A stretch of DNA of 5,463 bases from Deltaproteobacteria bacterium (GCA_031267005.1 JAIRZX010000557.1:1-5463); one strand, 5' to 3'; shown: positions 1 through 5,326, counted from the stretch's first letter. Numbers and translations are program-made. Notes: generated by a model not told the origin, from the sequence alone.

Positions 1-4
1 CACA

Positions 5-42
5 CTGGCCTAAGCGGCGGGGGCCCTGGCCTTAGCGGCGGG
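5..42. repeat. Two direct copies of a ~17-bp GC-rich motif, period 21 bp
   Basis: Positions 5-21 read CTGGCCTAAGCGGCGGG and 26-42 read CTGGCCTTAGCGGCGGG, differing at one base. The first copy may continue a longer array off the left edge. On the minus strand the second copy contains TAAGGCCAG, which also occurs on the plus strand in the atpA-atpG repeat array (4277-4285). The two may therefore belong to one dispersed repeat family in opposite orientations. That link is inferred from a 9-bp match and is weak. Confidence 0.6.
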
Positions 43-149
43 CCAGCCTTCTGGAAAGGCGGGGGGGACGTCGGCCGGAAGACGGGATCCAGGCAACGGG
101 CCGCGCTTCCGGAGATACGGGCCAGCCGTACCGGAGAGGCGGCGGGGCC
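39..149. repeat. Pair of degenerate ~31-bp direct repeats (39-69 and 118-149)
   Basis: Both copies begin with the exact 10-mer CGGGCCAGCC (39-48 and 118-127). They then continue with a similar stretch ending in GGAAAGGCGGGGGG and GGAGAGGCGGCGGGG respectively, alignable with one gap. The copies start 79 bp apart. On the minus strand both read into GGCTGGCCCG, resembling the GGCTGGCC that begins units of the 4101-4324 array. This is probably part of a degenerate intergenic repeat family, with no visible coding role. Confidence 0.5.
75..112. repeat. Inverted repeat with 7-bp arms
   Basis: CCGGAAG at 75-81 is the exact reverse complement of CTTCCGG at 106-112, with a 24-nt spacer. It could form a cruciform or RNA stem, but short arms of this kind are common in GC-rich DNA. 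It is recorded as structure only. Confidence 0.4.
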
Positions 150-261
150 CTTAAGGGACAGACTTGCCAGTTACCCCTCCGGCGAGCGCCGGATGGCGCG
201 CTGAGGCAAACGGATAGACGGAATATATCAACGGGCCCATTTTTACGCAACAAGACAAGGG

Positions 262-290
262 TTGACTCCGAAGAAGAATCCCCCTATAAT
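262..290 (+). promoter_or_regulatory. Sigma-70 type promoter of the atp operon
   Basis: The -35 box TTGACT (262-267) matches the TTGACA consensus at 5 of 6 positions. The -10 box TATAAT (285-290) is a perfect match, and the spacer (268-284) is exactly 17 bp, the optimum. Both boxes lie in an A/T-rich island of about 100 bp within otherwise very GC-rich DNA, which makes a chance match unlikely. Transcription would be expected to start around G297, giving a leader of about 80 nt before the atpF' ATG at 378. No operator or activator site is recognisable, so the promoter looks constitutive and strong, as befits ATP synthase. This placement makes atpF' the first gene of the transcript. Confidence 0.85.
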
Positions 291-362
291 TTGCCTGTTT
301 CTCAATTCCATTTAACCATCGGCTCCCCCTCAGGCCCCTTGCCGGGCTTCAGGTTGCCTTGC

Positions 363-367
363 GGAGG
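363..367 (+). promoter_or_regulatory. Shine-Dalgarno site fixing the atpF' start
   Basis: GGAGG lies 10 nt upstream of the ATG at 378. The reading frame is open further upstream to a TTG at 291, but that codon directly abuts the -10 box and would precede the expected transcript start. The ATG at 378 is therefore the start. Confidence 0.8.
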
Positions 368-377
368 CTTTTCCAAA

Positions 378-815
378 ATGGTGAGCGTGGCATTGGACTG
401 GACGCTCGTCGCCCAGCTGGTTACTTTCCTGGTTCTGATGTTCGTGCTGAACCAGATTCTCTTCAAACCCATCCTGAACGTGTTGCGCGAGCGCGAAATG
501 CTCTTCGAGGACCTGAAGGGCAAGGCCGCGTCCTTCAAGGACCAGCTCGAGCAGGGCGAGGCCGAGGAAAAGTCCGAGCGCACCGGCGCCGTCAAGGAAG
601 GGGAAAAGGCCCAGAACGCCCGCAAGCTGGAGGGCCAGGCCGAAGAGCGCTCCATCCTGGAGAAGGCCCAGGCGGAGTCCGCCGGAAGGCTCGAGGACGC
701 CGCCAAGGACCTGGAGGCCCAGGTTGCCGAGGCGAAAAAGGGGCTGGAGGCCGAGGCCCGCACCCTGGGGCTCGACATCGCCCAGAAGCTCCTCGGCCGC
801 GAGATCCGCGCCTGA
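378..815 (+). CDS. atpF': ATP synthase Fo subunit b' (peripheral stalk)
   Basis: This 145-residue protein is one of two b-type subunits that dimerise to form the peripheral stalk, the stator holding the F1 head still against rotor torque. A single membrane helix spans about residues 8-28, a hydrophobic run containing LVTFLVLMFVLNQILF. It is followed by the typical short basic KPILNVLRERE turn into the cytoplasm and a long Glu/Lys/Ala-rich coiled coil (about 35-128). The C-terminus IAQKLLGREI (134-143) is the usual end of b/b' proteins, where they contact delta. Length is normal for b'. The start at 378 is chosen because of the GGAGG site and because the preceding 29 codons are leader sequence. 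It lies directly downstream of the operon promoter and 189 bp before atpF. Calling it b' rather than b rests on gene order, its short N-terminus and the fuller b protein next door. Confidence 0.93.
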   Translation: MVSVALDWTLVAQLVTFLVLMFVLNQILFKPILNVLREREMLFEDLKGKAASFKDQLEQGEAEEKSERTGAVKEGEKAQNARKLEGQAEERSILEKAQAESAGRLEDAAKDLEAQVAEAKKGLEAEARTLGLDIAQKLLGREIRA

Positions 816-1004
816 AACCCCCCGCGCCCGCCGCTTCGGGATTTCCCCGCCGTCCCACCGGACCTCCGGGAGGCCGCGCGGCTTCCCCCGGGAGCGGCCC
901 GGCGCCCGAAACGGCCCGTGGCCGGCTCCGGGATCGGAACGCCGACGGGTTTTCCAGGGCCCCCCCGCCCTTACGCGAAACAGAGCAAAAAGGCCAAAAA
1001 CTCC
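816..1004. other. 189-bp GC-rich spacer between atpF' and atpF
   Basis: No gene is supported here. The spacer holds small inverted repeats, including CCTC-CGG-GAGG (863-873) and the palindrome GCCGCGCGGC (873-882). CCCGCCGCTT near its left end matches the minus strand of the 12-21 repeat. The frame of atpF is open back to a GTG at 918, but the translation of that part is Pro/Gly-rich spacer with no resemblance to b subunits. The last ~30 bp are A-rich and contain a weak ribosome-binding region (AAAAAGG, ending at 993). Confidence 0.6.
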
Positions 1005-1646
1005 ATGACGCGCACGACATTCAAGTCCATATGCCTCGCCTCCGCCCTCGTTGCGGCGCTCGTGCTCCTTTTCGCCTCGGGCCTTTCGGCCGCCGGGGGC
1101 GCCGAGCACCAGGCGGGCCCCGCCGTCCAATACGACGCCAAGCACTGGAAGGACTTCGGGCTGAGGGTCATGAACTTCGCGGTGTTCTTCGCGATCCTCT
1201 TTTTCCTTCTCAGAAAGCCGGTGAAGGGGTTCTTCCGCGACCGTTCCGAGAGCATCGCCCGCACCATGGAGTACCTCGAGACCCAGGCCCGCAACCTCGA
1301 GGAACAGAACCAGGTGATGAAGCGCAAGCTCTCCCAGCTGGCGTCCGAGCGCGAGGGCATACTGGCCCAGTTCGAAAGGGACGGCGCCAAGGAGCGCGAC
1401 CGCATCATAGCCGATGCCAAGCGCACCGCCGAGCAGATAGTCCAGAAGGCCGAGACCGCCGTGGCCCAGGAGGCCGTCTTCGCCCGCCGCGAGCTCGCCC
1501 GCCATACCGGGCTCATGGCCGTGGCGATTGCCGGAGACCTGCTCGCCAAGAACGTGGGCGACGAGGACAAGGCCCTCATCATGAAGGACTTCGTGAGCCA
1601 GATAACCCGGCTCCCGGCCAGACACCCTTCGGCCCCCCTTTCGTAA
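1005..1646 (+). CDS. atpF: ATP synthase Fo subunit b (peripheral stalk), with signal-like N-terminus
   Basis: This 213-residue protein is the second b-type subunit and partner of b' in the stator stalk. The N-terminus (1-31: basic MTRTTFK, a hydrophobic core about 9-25, then SGLSAAGG) looks like a signal peptide. Such an extension is known in b subunits of deltaproteobacteria and of cyanobacteria/plastids, and may be cleaved. The real membrane anchor is about 55-69 (MNFAVFFAILFFLLR), followed by KPVKGFFRDR and a long coiled coil (about 80-160). The C-terminal region, IAGDLLAKNVGDEDKALIMKDFVSQI (175-200) when read in two parts, is the usual b-subunit end. Residues 203-213 and the TAA stop are encoded by the first unit of a 41-bp tandem repeat, so the natural C-terminus has probably been replaced. 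The ATG at 1005 is chosen because it begins the signal-like segment. Its ribosome site (AGG at 991-993) is weak. A GTG start at 918 is unlikely. Confidence 0.94.
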   Translation: MTRTTFKSICLASALVAALVLLFASGLSAAGGAEHQAGPAVQYDAKHWKDFGLRVMNFAVFFAILFFLLRKPVKGFFRDRSESIARTMEYLETQARNLEEQNQVMKRKLSQLASEREGILAQFERDGAKERDRIIADAKRTAEQIVQKAETAVAQEAVFARRELARHTGLMAVAIAGDLLAKNVGDEDKALIMKDFVSQITRLPARHPSAPLS

Positions 1647-1726
1647 AGAAGCCCCCGGCCGGACACCCTTCGGCCCCCCTTTCGTAAAGAAGCCCCCGGT
1701 CGGACACCTCCAGCGAAATAAGCCCC
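1611..1726. repeat. 41-bp tandem repeat overlapping the 3' end of atpF
   Basis: Unit A (1611-1651) and unit B (1652-1692) match at 39 of 41 positions. They differ only at the second and tenth bases (T/C and A/G). A third, diverged and incomplete unit (1693 to about 1726) begins CCCCCGGTCGGACACC and then decays. Each full unit contains GGCC(A/G)GACACCC, a run of C, and TTCGTAAAGAAG. Unit A starts exactly on the first base of atpF codon 203 and supplies its last 11 codons plus the TAA stop (1644-1646). Within each unit, GGCC(G) and (C)GGCC can pair as a small stem. The near-identity of A and B points to a recent duplication. Confidence 0.9.
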
Positions 1727-1774
1727 GTCGCCCGCCTCCCGCGAAAGAAGCGCTGGCCGCCCCCCCTTCTTTAC
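1684..1774. repeat. Inverted copy of the GTAAAGAAG repeat end; possible hairpin
   Basis: GTAAAGAAG ends both full units of the 41-bp repeat (1643-1651 and 1684-1692). Its exact reverse complement CTTCTTTAC lies at 1766-1774. Closer in, AAAGAAG (1744-1750) pairs perfectly with CTTCTTT (1766-1772) across a 15-nt spacer. Either pairing would make an RNA stem between the atpF stop and the atpH start. The downstream T-run is too short for a classical terminator, and atpH must be read through. A transcript-stabilising or processing hairpin is possible but not shown. The rest of the spacer to 1835 holds only GC-rich sequence, including a short ACCGG-type repeat near 1813-1826. Confidence 0.55.
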
Positions 1775-1852
1775 ATCGGGAAGCCCTGACGGCCCTCCCC
1801 CCGACGAGACAAGACCGGACCGGACCCCGGCCCGCGAGGAGCGTTATCGACC

Positions 1853-2395
1853 ATGGACAGCATTCTGGCAACCCGCTACGCCCGGGCCCTCCTCTCCATC
1901 GGCGAAGAGGACGGGAAGTACAAGGAGTACGGGGAGGAGCTCTCCCGCTTCGCCGAGGCGATGGAGGGCGCCAGGCCCGACAGCGCGGTCCTGGAGAGCC
2001 CGGTGTACCCCGGCGAGTTCAGGTCCCGCATCCTGGAGGCCCTGCTGGACAAGGCGGGGCTGTCCGCGACCGTCTCCAACTTCGCCCGCCTCCTGTACCA
2101 CCGCGGGCGGATAGGCATTCTCGGCGAGGCCGCCAAGGCCTACGGCCGGCTCACGGACGAGAGGGACGGCATCCTGCGCGGGACGGTATCGACACCGGCC
2201 TCGCTCGGCGACCAGGATTTGAACGCCCTGCGCGAGGCCTTGAGGGTGTACCTCGGCGGCTCGCGCATAGAGCTCGAGCAGGCGACCGATCCCTCCCTCA
2301 TCGCCGGGCTCTCCGTGAAGGTGGGGGACCTGGTACTGGACGGCTCGCTCAAGGCCCAGCTGAAGAGGCTGGCCTCCTCCTTCGCGGCGGAGTAG
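1853..2395 (+). CDS. atpH: ATP synthase F1 subunit delta (OSCP-type)
   Basis: This 180-residue protein joins the top of the alpha3beta3 head to the b/b' stalk and is needed for stator integrity. The N-terminal helical domain opens with the family-typical ILATRYARALLSIG (4-17), after which come the helices around LLDKAGLSATVSNFARLLYHRGRI (64-87, in pieces). The C-terminal part carries the delta/OSCP signature region at about 146-173, including LSVKVGDLVLDGSLKAQL. Length is typical (about 175-185). The ATG at 1853 has GAGGAG at 1836-1841, 11 nt upstream, and begins at the conserved N-terminus with no extra residues. It sits 206 bp after atpF and 156 bp before atpA, in the usual F-H-A order. No missing or odd residues were noticed. 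Confidence 0.96.
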   Translation: MDSILATRYARALLSIGEEDGKYKEYGEELSRFAEAMEGARPDSAVLESPVYPGEFRSRILEALLDKAGLSATVSNFARLLYHRGRIGILGEAAKAYGRLTDERDGILRGTVSTPASLGDQDLNALREALRVYLGGSRIELEQATDPSLIAGLSVKVGDLVLDGSLKAQLKRLASSFAAE

Positions 2396-2424
2396 GGAGC
2401 GGAGCAAACAGCGCGAGCGGCCAC

Positions 2425-2505
2425 GGGGCCGCGACGACCGCGGCCCCGCCGGCCGCGGGCCCCGCGGGCGCGCAGGCGGCCGCGGCCCTCCCGGCCGGTG
2501 GCCGG
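2425..2505. repeat. Cluster of strong inverted repeats in the atpH-atpA spacer
   Basis: Three inverted repeats lie in a row. GGGGCCGCG (2425-2433) pairs with CGCGGCCCC (2439-2447) across a 5-nt loop, a 9-bp perfect GC stem. CCGCGGG (2453-2459) faces CCCGCGG (2461-2467) around one base. CCGGCC (2491-2496) faces GGCCGG (2500-2505) around three bases. The first could be a very stable RNA hairpin. None is followed by a T-run, so they do not look like intrinsic terminators. They could slow RNase decay, mark a processing point or tune atpA expression relative to atpH, or simply reflect extreme GC content. Confidence 0.6.
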
Positions 2506-2537
2506 CAGTTGGGAGACCCGAGAGCAGCAACCCTTTG

Positions 2538-2543
2538 AAGGAG
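2538..2543 (+). promoter_or_regulatory. Shine-Dalgarno site fixing the atpA start
   Basis: AAGGAG lies 8 nt upstream of the ATG at 2552, an ideal match and spacing, stronger than the sites of its neighbours. It rules out the in-frame GTG at 2498, whose 18 extra codons translate spacer sequence. A strong site fits the need for three alpha subunits per delta and gamma. Confidence 0.85.
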
Positions 2544-2551
2544 CGCCTCAG

Positions 2552-4066
2552 ATGGCTATCAAAGCTGAAGAAATAAGCCAGATCATAAAATCGCAGATCA
2601 AGGACTACGGCCGCCAGGTCGAGCTGGCCGAAGTCGGCACGGTCCTCTCCGTGGGTGACGGCGTGGCCCTGGTCTACGGCGTCGAGAAGGCCATGGCCAT
2701 GGAGCTCCTGGAGTTCCCGGGGGGCATCCTGGGCATGGTGCTGAACCTCGAGACCGACAGGGTGGGCGTCGCCATCCTGGGCGACTGCGCCCACATCAAG
2801 GAGGGCGACGAGGTCAAGCGTACCGGGAGGATAGCCCAGGTCCCCGTGGGGGACGCCCTCCTGGGCCGCGTCGTGGACGGCGTGGGGCACCCGATCGACG
2901 GCAAGGGGCCGGTGGACGCCAAGGAGTTCTCCTTCATCGAGGTCGTGGCGCCCGGCATCATCAAGCGCAAGGCCGTCCACGAGCCGCTGTACACCGGCAT
3001 CAAGGCCATCGACGCCATGACGCCGATAGGCCGCGGCCAGCGCGAGCTCATCATCGGCGACCGCCAGATCGGCAAGACCGCCATCTGCGTCGACGCCATC
3101 ATCAACCAGAAGGGCCTGGACGTCATCTGCATCTACGTCGCCGTGGGCCAGAAGAAGTCCACCGTGGCGCAGGTGGTGGCGAACCTCGAGAAGCACGGGG
3201 CCATGGAGTACACGGTGGTCGTGGCCGCGAACGCCTCCGACCCCGCGCCGCTGCAGTACATCGCCCCCTACGCGGGCGCCTCCATGGGCGAGTACTACCG
3301 CGACAAGGGCCGCCACGCGCTCATTATCTACGACGATCTTTCCAAGCAGGCGGTGGCCTACCGCGAGGTGTCGCTCCTCCTCCGGCGCCCGCCGGGCCGC
3401 GAGGCCTACCCCGGGGACATCTTCTACTGCCACTCCAGGCTCCTGGAGCGCGCGGCCAAGCTTTCCGACGAGCTGGGGGCCGGCTCGCTCACCGCCCTGC
3501 CGGTCATCGAGACCCAGGCGGGCGACGTCTCGGCGTTCATCCCAACCAACGTCATCTCGATCACCGACGGCCAGGTGTTTTTGGAGCCCAACCTCTTCTT
3601 CTCGGGCGTGCGCCCAGCCATCAACGTCGGCATCTCGGTCAGCCGCGTCGGCGGCTCCGCCCAGACCAAGGCCATGAAGAAGGTCGCCGGCACCATGCGA
3701 CTGGACCTCGCGCAGTTCAGGGAGCTCGAGGCCTTCGCCCAGTTCGGCTCGGATCTGGACGCCTCCACCTTAAAGCAGATAAACCGCGGCCGCAGGATGG
3801 TGGAGCTCCTGAAGCAGCCCCAGTACCAGCCCATGCCCGCCGAGCGCGAGGTCGTGGTCCTCTTCGCGGGCACCCGCGGCTACCTGGACGAGTACCCTGT
3901 CTCCACGGTCCTTGACTACGAGGCCAAGCTCCTCGACTTCATGGGCAACCGCCACCCGGACATCTTCGAGGCCATCAAGAAGGACAAGGACATCTCCCCC
4001 GACACGGACAAGGCGCTCCGCGCGGCCTTGGACGAGTTCAAGGGGATCTACAAGCCCGCCGAATAG
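2552..4066 (+). CDS. atpA: ATP synthase F1 subunit alpha
   Basis: This 504-residue non-catalytic nucleotide-binding subunit alternates with beta in the alpha3beta3 head. The N-terminal beta-barrel domain (about 25-90) contains the standard VGDGVALVYG and LNLETDRVGV motifs. The nucleotide domain has the P-loop GDRQIGKT (169-176, Lys175 and Thr176), CIYVAVGQKKSTVAQ (193-207), the Walker B strand LIIYDD (257-262) and RRPPGREAYPGD (278-289). The arginine finger reaching into the beta catalytic site is Arg365 in SVSRVGG (362-368). The C-terminal helical domain follows from about 375 (TKAMKKVAGTMRLDLAQFRE). Length is normal (about 500-513). Isoleucine replaces the common threonine in the variable part of the P-loop (GDRQTGKT in E. 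coli), which leaves the essential G-K-T intact. Start fixed by AAGGAG at 2538. The gene is flanked by repeat-rich spacers of 156 and 342 bp. Confidence 0.98.
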   Translation: MAIKAEEISQIIKSQIKDYGRQVELAEVGTVLSVGDGVALVYGVEKAMAMELLEFPGGILGMVLNLETDRVGVAILGDCAHIKEGDEVKRTGRIAQVPVGDALLGRVVDGVGHPIDGKGPVDAKEFSFIEVVAPGIIKRKAVHEPLYTGIKAIDAMTPIGRGQRELIIGDRQIGKTAICVDAIINQKGLDVICIYVAVGQKKSTVAQVVANLEKHGAMEYTVVVAANASDPAPLQYIAPYAGASMGEYYRDKGRHALIIYDDLSKQAVAYREVSLLLRRPPGREAYPGDIFYCHSRLLERAAKLSDELGAGSLTALPVIETQAGDVSAFIPTNVISITDGQVFLEPNLFFSGVRPAINVGISVSRVGGSAQTKAMKKVAGTMRLDLAQFRELEAFAQFGSDLDASTLKQINRGRRMVELLKQPQYQPMPAEREVVVLFAGTRGYLDEYPVSTVLDYEAKLLDFMGNRHPDIFEAIKKDKDISPDTDKALRAALDEFKGIYKPAE

Positions 4067-4100
4067 CGGGCCGGCGCCCCGTCGGGTGCCGCGGGCGGCC

Positions 4101-4324
4101 GGCAGGCCGGGGCATCTCCCTGAAGGCCCGGCGGACTGGCGGCTGGCCGGGCCTCCCTGAAGGCCCGGCGGACTGGCGGGGCAGGCCGGGGCCTCCCTGA
4201 AGCCCCGGCGGACTGGCGGGGCTGGCCGGGGCCTCCCTTAAGGCCCGGCGGACTGGCGGCTGGCTGGGGCCACCCATAAGGCCAGGCCGGCTGGCGGCTG
4301 GCAGGGGCCACCCGAGGCCCCGCG
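4101..4324. repeat. ~40-bp stem-loop tandem repeat, five units plus a partial, in the atpA-atpG spacer
   Basis: Units are 4101-4140, 4141-4177, 4178-4217, 4218-4257, 4258-4295 and a partial 4296-4324. A unit runs roughly GG(G)GCTGGCCGGGGCCTCC, then CTGAAGGCCCGGCGGACTGGC. Each can fold: unit 2 gives CCGGGCCT/AGGCCCGG with a 6-nt loop (4147-4168). Unit 3 gives CCGGGGC/GCCCCGG with a 9-nt loop (4186-4208). Unit 4 gives GGGCCT/AGGCCC (4229-4246). Unit 6 gives GGGGCC/GGCCCC with a 6-nt loop (4304-4321). Arm sequence changes between units while pairing is kept. The ~40-bp period is not a multiple of three and minus-strand frames through it are Pro/Gly/Arg-rich, so it is non-coding. It fills most of the 342 bp between atpA and atpG, where I see no gene. 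Confidence 0.9.
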
Positions 4325-4336
4325 AATTACAGGTCC

Positions 4337-4383
4337 CGTCCCCCGGGGGGGGACGAAGGCCGCCCCGGCGCGCTGGAGCGCCG
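4337..4383. repeat. Two inverted repeats just upstream of the atpG ribosome site
   Basis: CGTCCCCC (4337-4344) faces GGGGGACG (4348-4355) around GGG, giving 8-bp arms. CGGCGC (4366-4371) pairs with GCGCCG (4378-4383) across a 6-nt loop. The second stem ends only 3 nt before GGGAGGAG (4386-4393) and 14 nt before GGAAGG (4397-4402), the likely ribosome site for atpG. These stems could influence access of ribosomes to atpG. That is inference from position only. Confidence 0.5.
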
Positions 4384-4408
4384 CCGGGAGGAGACCGGAA
4401 GGTTCCGC

Positions 4409-5326
4409 ATGGCTTCACTCAAAGACATCAAGCGCCACATAACGGCGGTCCGGCAGACCCAGAAGCTCACCAAGGCCATGAACATGGTGGCCGCGGCCAA
4501 GCTGAGGGCCACCCAGGGGCGCACCGAGAAGCTCAAGGACTACGCCGACGAGTTCGACAGGCTCTTGGAAGAGATAGGCCGCCGCTCCGGCACCGCGCTC
4601 GCGGACTTCCTGAAGCCCCCCGAGGACTCCAACAAGGCCCTGGTGGCCGTCATCAGCTCCGACCGCGGGCTGTGCGGCAGCTTCAACGCCAACCTCTTCT
4701 CCGTCACCGACAAGCTCGTCAAGGAGCTCCGGGGCCGTGGGCTTGAGGTCTCCCTGTACATCGTCGGCCGCAAGGCCTTCGACTACTACTCCAGGAGGAA
4801 GGGCGACAAGTACAAGGCCCACGTGGGTCTCATGGGCGACATCAACTTCAGGAAGGCCAAGACGATAGCGGGCGAGATCCACGAGGCCTACAGCGGCCCG
4901 GACGCCTTCAGCGAGGTGCACCTGGTCTACACCCGCTTCGAGAACATCAACCGCCACCCCGCGCAGTCCTCGCTCTTCCTCCCGCTCGCCCGCGAGGAGG
5001 AGGCGGGGCCCCAGGAGGGGCCGGGGGCGAAGCCCCAGGAGCCCTCCGTCCCGTCCTCGGAGGCCATCGACTACCTGATGGAGCCGCCGCCGGAGGACTT
5101 CCTGGAGAGGCTGGTCATGAACGCCCTGAACAACAGGATCTTCAGGGCCCTCCTTGAGTCGGTCACCTCGGAGAACGCCGCCCGCATGCAGGCCATGGAC
5201 AACGCCTCCTCCAGCTGCAAGGACATTATCGAGAGCCTCACCATGGCCTACAACAAGGCGAGGCAGTCGTCGGTCACAAACGAGCTCCTGGACATCGTGA
5301 ACGGCGCCGAGGCCCTGAAGGGCTAG
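4409..5326 (+). CDS. atpG: ATP synthase F1 subunit gamma (rotor shaft)
   Basis: This 305-residue protein is the central shaft turning inside alpha3beta3 and coupling ion flow through the c-ring to ATP synthesis. The N-terminal helix of the shaft coiled coil has the usual SLKDIKRHITAVRQTQKLTK (3-22) and AMNMVAAAKLR (23-33). The Rossmann-like domain has the conserved VISSDRGLCGSFNANL (81-96). The C-terminal helix ends in NKARQSSVTNELLDIVNGAEAL (282-303 in pieces), matching the family signature. It is about 18 residues longer than the E. coli protein (287). Most of the extra length is a Glu/Pro/Gly-rich linker (about 195-217) between LFLPL and IDYLMEP that contains an 8-residue duplication. It has no cysteine pair like the redox loop of chloroplast gamma. 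The ATG at 4409 has GGAAGG 6 nt upstream and begins at the conserved N-terminus. It lies 342 bp after atpA; beta should follow beyond the window. Confidence 0.98.
   Translation: MASLKDIKRHITAVRQTQKLTKAMNMVAAAKLRATQGRTEKLKDYADEFDRLLEEIGRRSGTALADFLKPPEDSNKALVAVISSDRGLCGSFNANLFSVTDKLVKELRGRGLEVSLYIVGRKAFDYYSRRKGDKYKAHVGLMGDINFRKAKTIAGEIHEAYSGPDAFSEVHLVYTRFENINRHPAQSSLFLPLAREEEAGPQEGPGAKPQEPSVPSSEAIDYLMEPPPEDFLERLVMNALNNRIFRALLESVTSENAARMQAMDNASSSCKDIIESLTMAYNKARQSSVTNELLDIVNGAEALKG
5008..5041 (+). repeat. 24-bp in-frame direct repeat within atpG
   Basis: GCCCCAGGAG occurs at 5008-5017 and again at 5032-5041, exactly 24 bp (8 codons) apart. In protein this gives PQE-GPGAK-PQE at residues 201-211. 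It lies in the extended linker of gamma. It looks like a small duplication that lengthened a surface loop without breaking the frame. Confidence 0.75.

Larger units (their letters stand above)
1..261. other. Non-coding region upstream of the ATP synthase promoter
   Basis: I see no credible gene here. The only open frame of any length is on the minus strand and is a low-complexity Pro/Arg-rich translation of GC-rich repeats. The stretch contains short direct repeats (5-42; 39-69 with 118-149), an inverted repeat (75-112), a small hairpin (GCCTT 46-50 with AAGGC 56-60) and the 10-bp palindrome CCCTTAAGGG at 148-157. From about 215 onward the base composition shifts sharply toward A/T, leading into the promoter. 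What lies to the left is unknown, so this could be the 3' flank of another transcription unit. None of the hairpins is followed by a T-run, so I do not call a terminator. Confidence 0.6.

Noticed and set aside
32..253. Minus-strand 73-codon frame in the upstream region
   Set aside because: The translation is low-complexity Pro/Arg sequence from GC-rich repeats, and its start falls just upstream of the promoter with no ribosome site that I can support.
918..1004. GTG start giving b a 29-residue extension
   Set aside because: It would place Pro/Gly-rich spacer sequence ahead of an otherwise complete signal-like N-terminus.
359..1687. Plus-strand 442-codon frame overlapping atpF' and atpF
   Set aside because: It is out of frame with both real genes and very Arg/Pro/Gly-rich. 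It only stays open because of the GC-rich third positions.
330..1871. Long minus-strand open frame (513 codons) opposite atpF' and atpF
   Set aside because: It is a shadow of GC-rich codon usage. The plus strand encodes clear b' and b subunits, and the minus product is Gly/Leu/Arg-rich with no recognisable domain.
2498..2551. GTG start giving alpha an 18-residue extension
   Set aside because: The ATG at 2552 has an ideal AAGGAG site and begins at the conserved alpha N-terminus. The extension is translated spacer.
1844..3433. Long minus-strand open frame (529 codons) opposite atpH and atpA
   Set aside because: It runs antiparallel through two well-identified genes and their spacer. Its composition is that of an antisense shadow, with no family features.
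4101..4324. CRISPR array
   Set aside because: The units abut or vary throughout. There are no constant repeats separated by unique spacers of uniform length, and no cas genes nearby.
4038..4418. Minus-strand frames with repeating PPGLQG-like peptides in the atpA-atpG spacer
   Set aside because: The repeat period of about 40 bp is not a multiple of three and unit lengths vary, so the reading frame is not conserved between units. The repeats are DNA/RNA structure, not protein.
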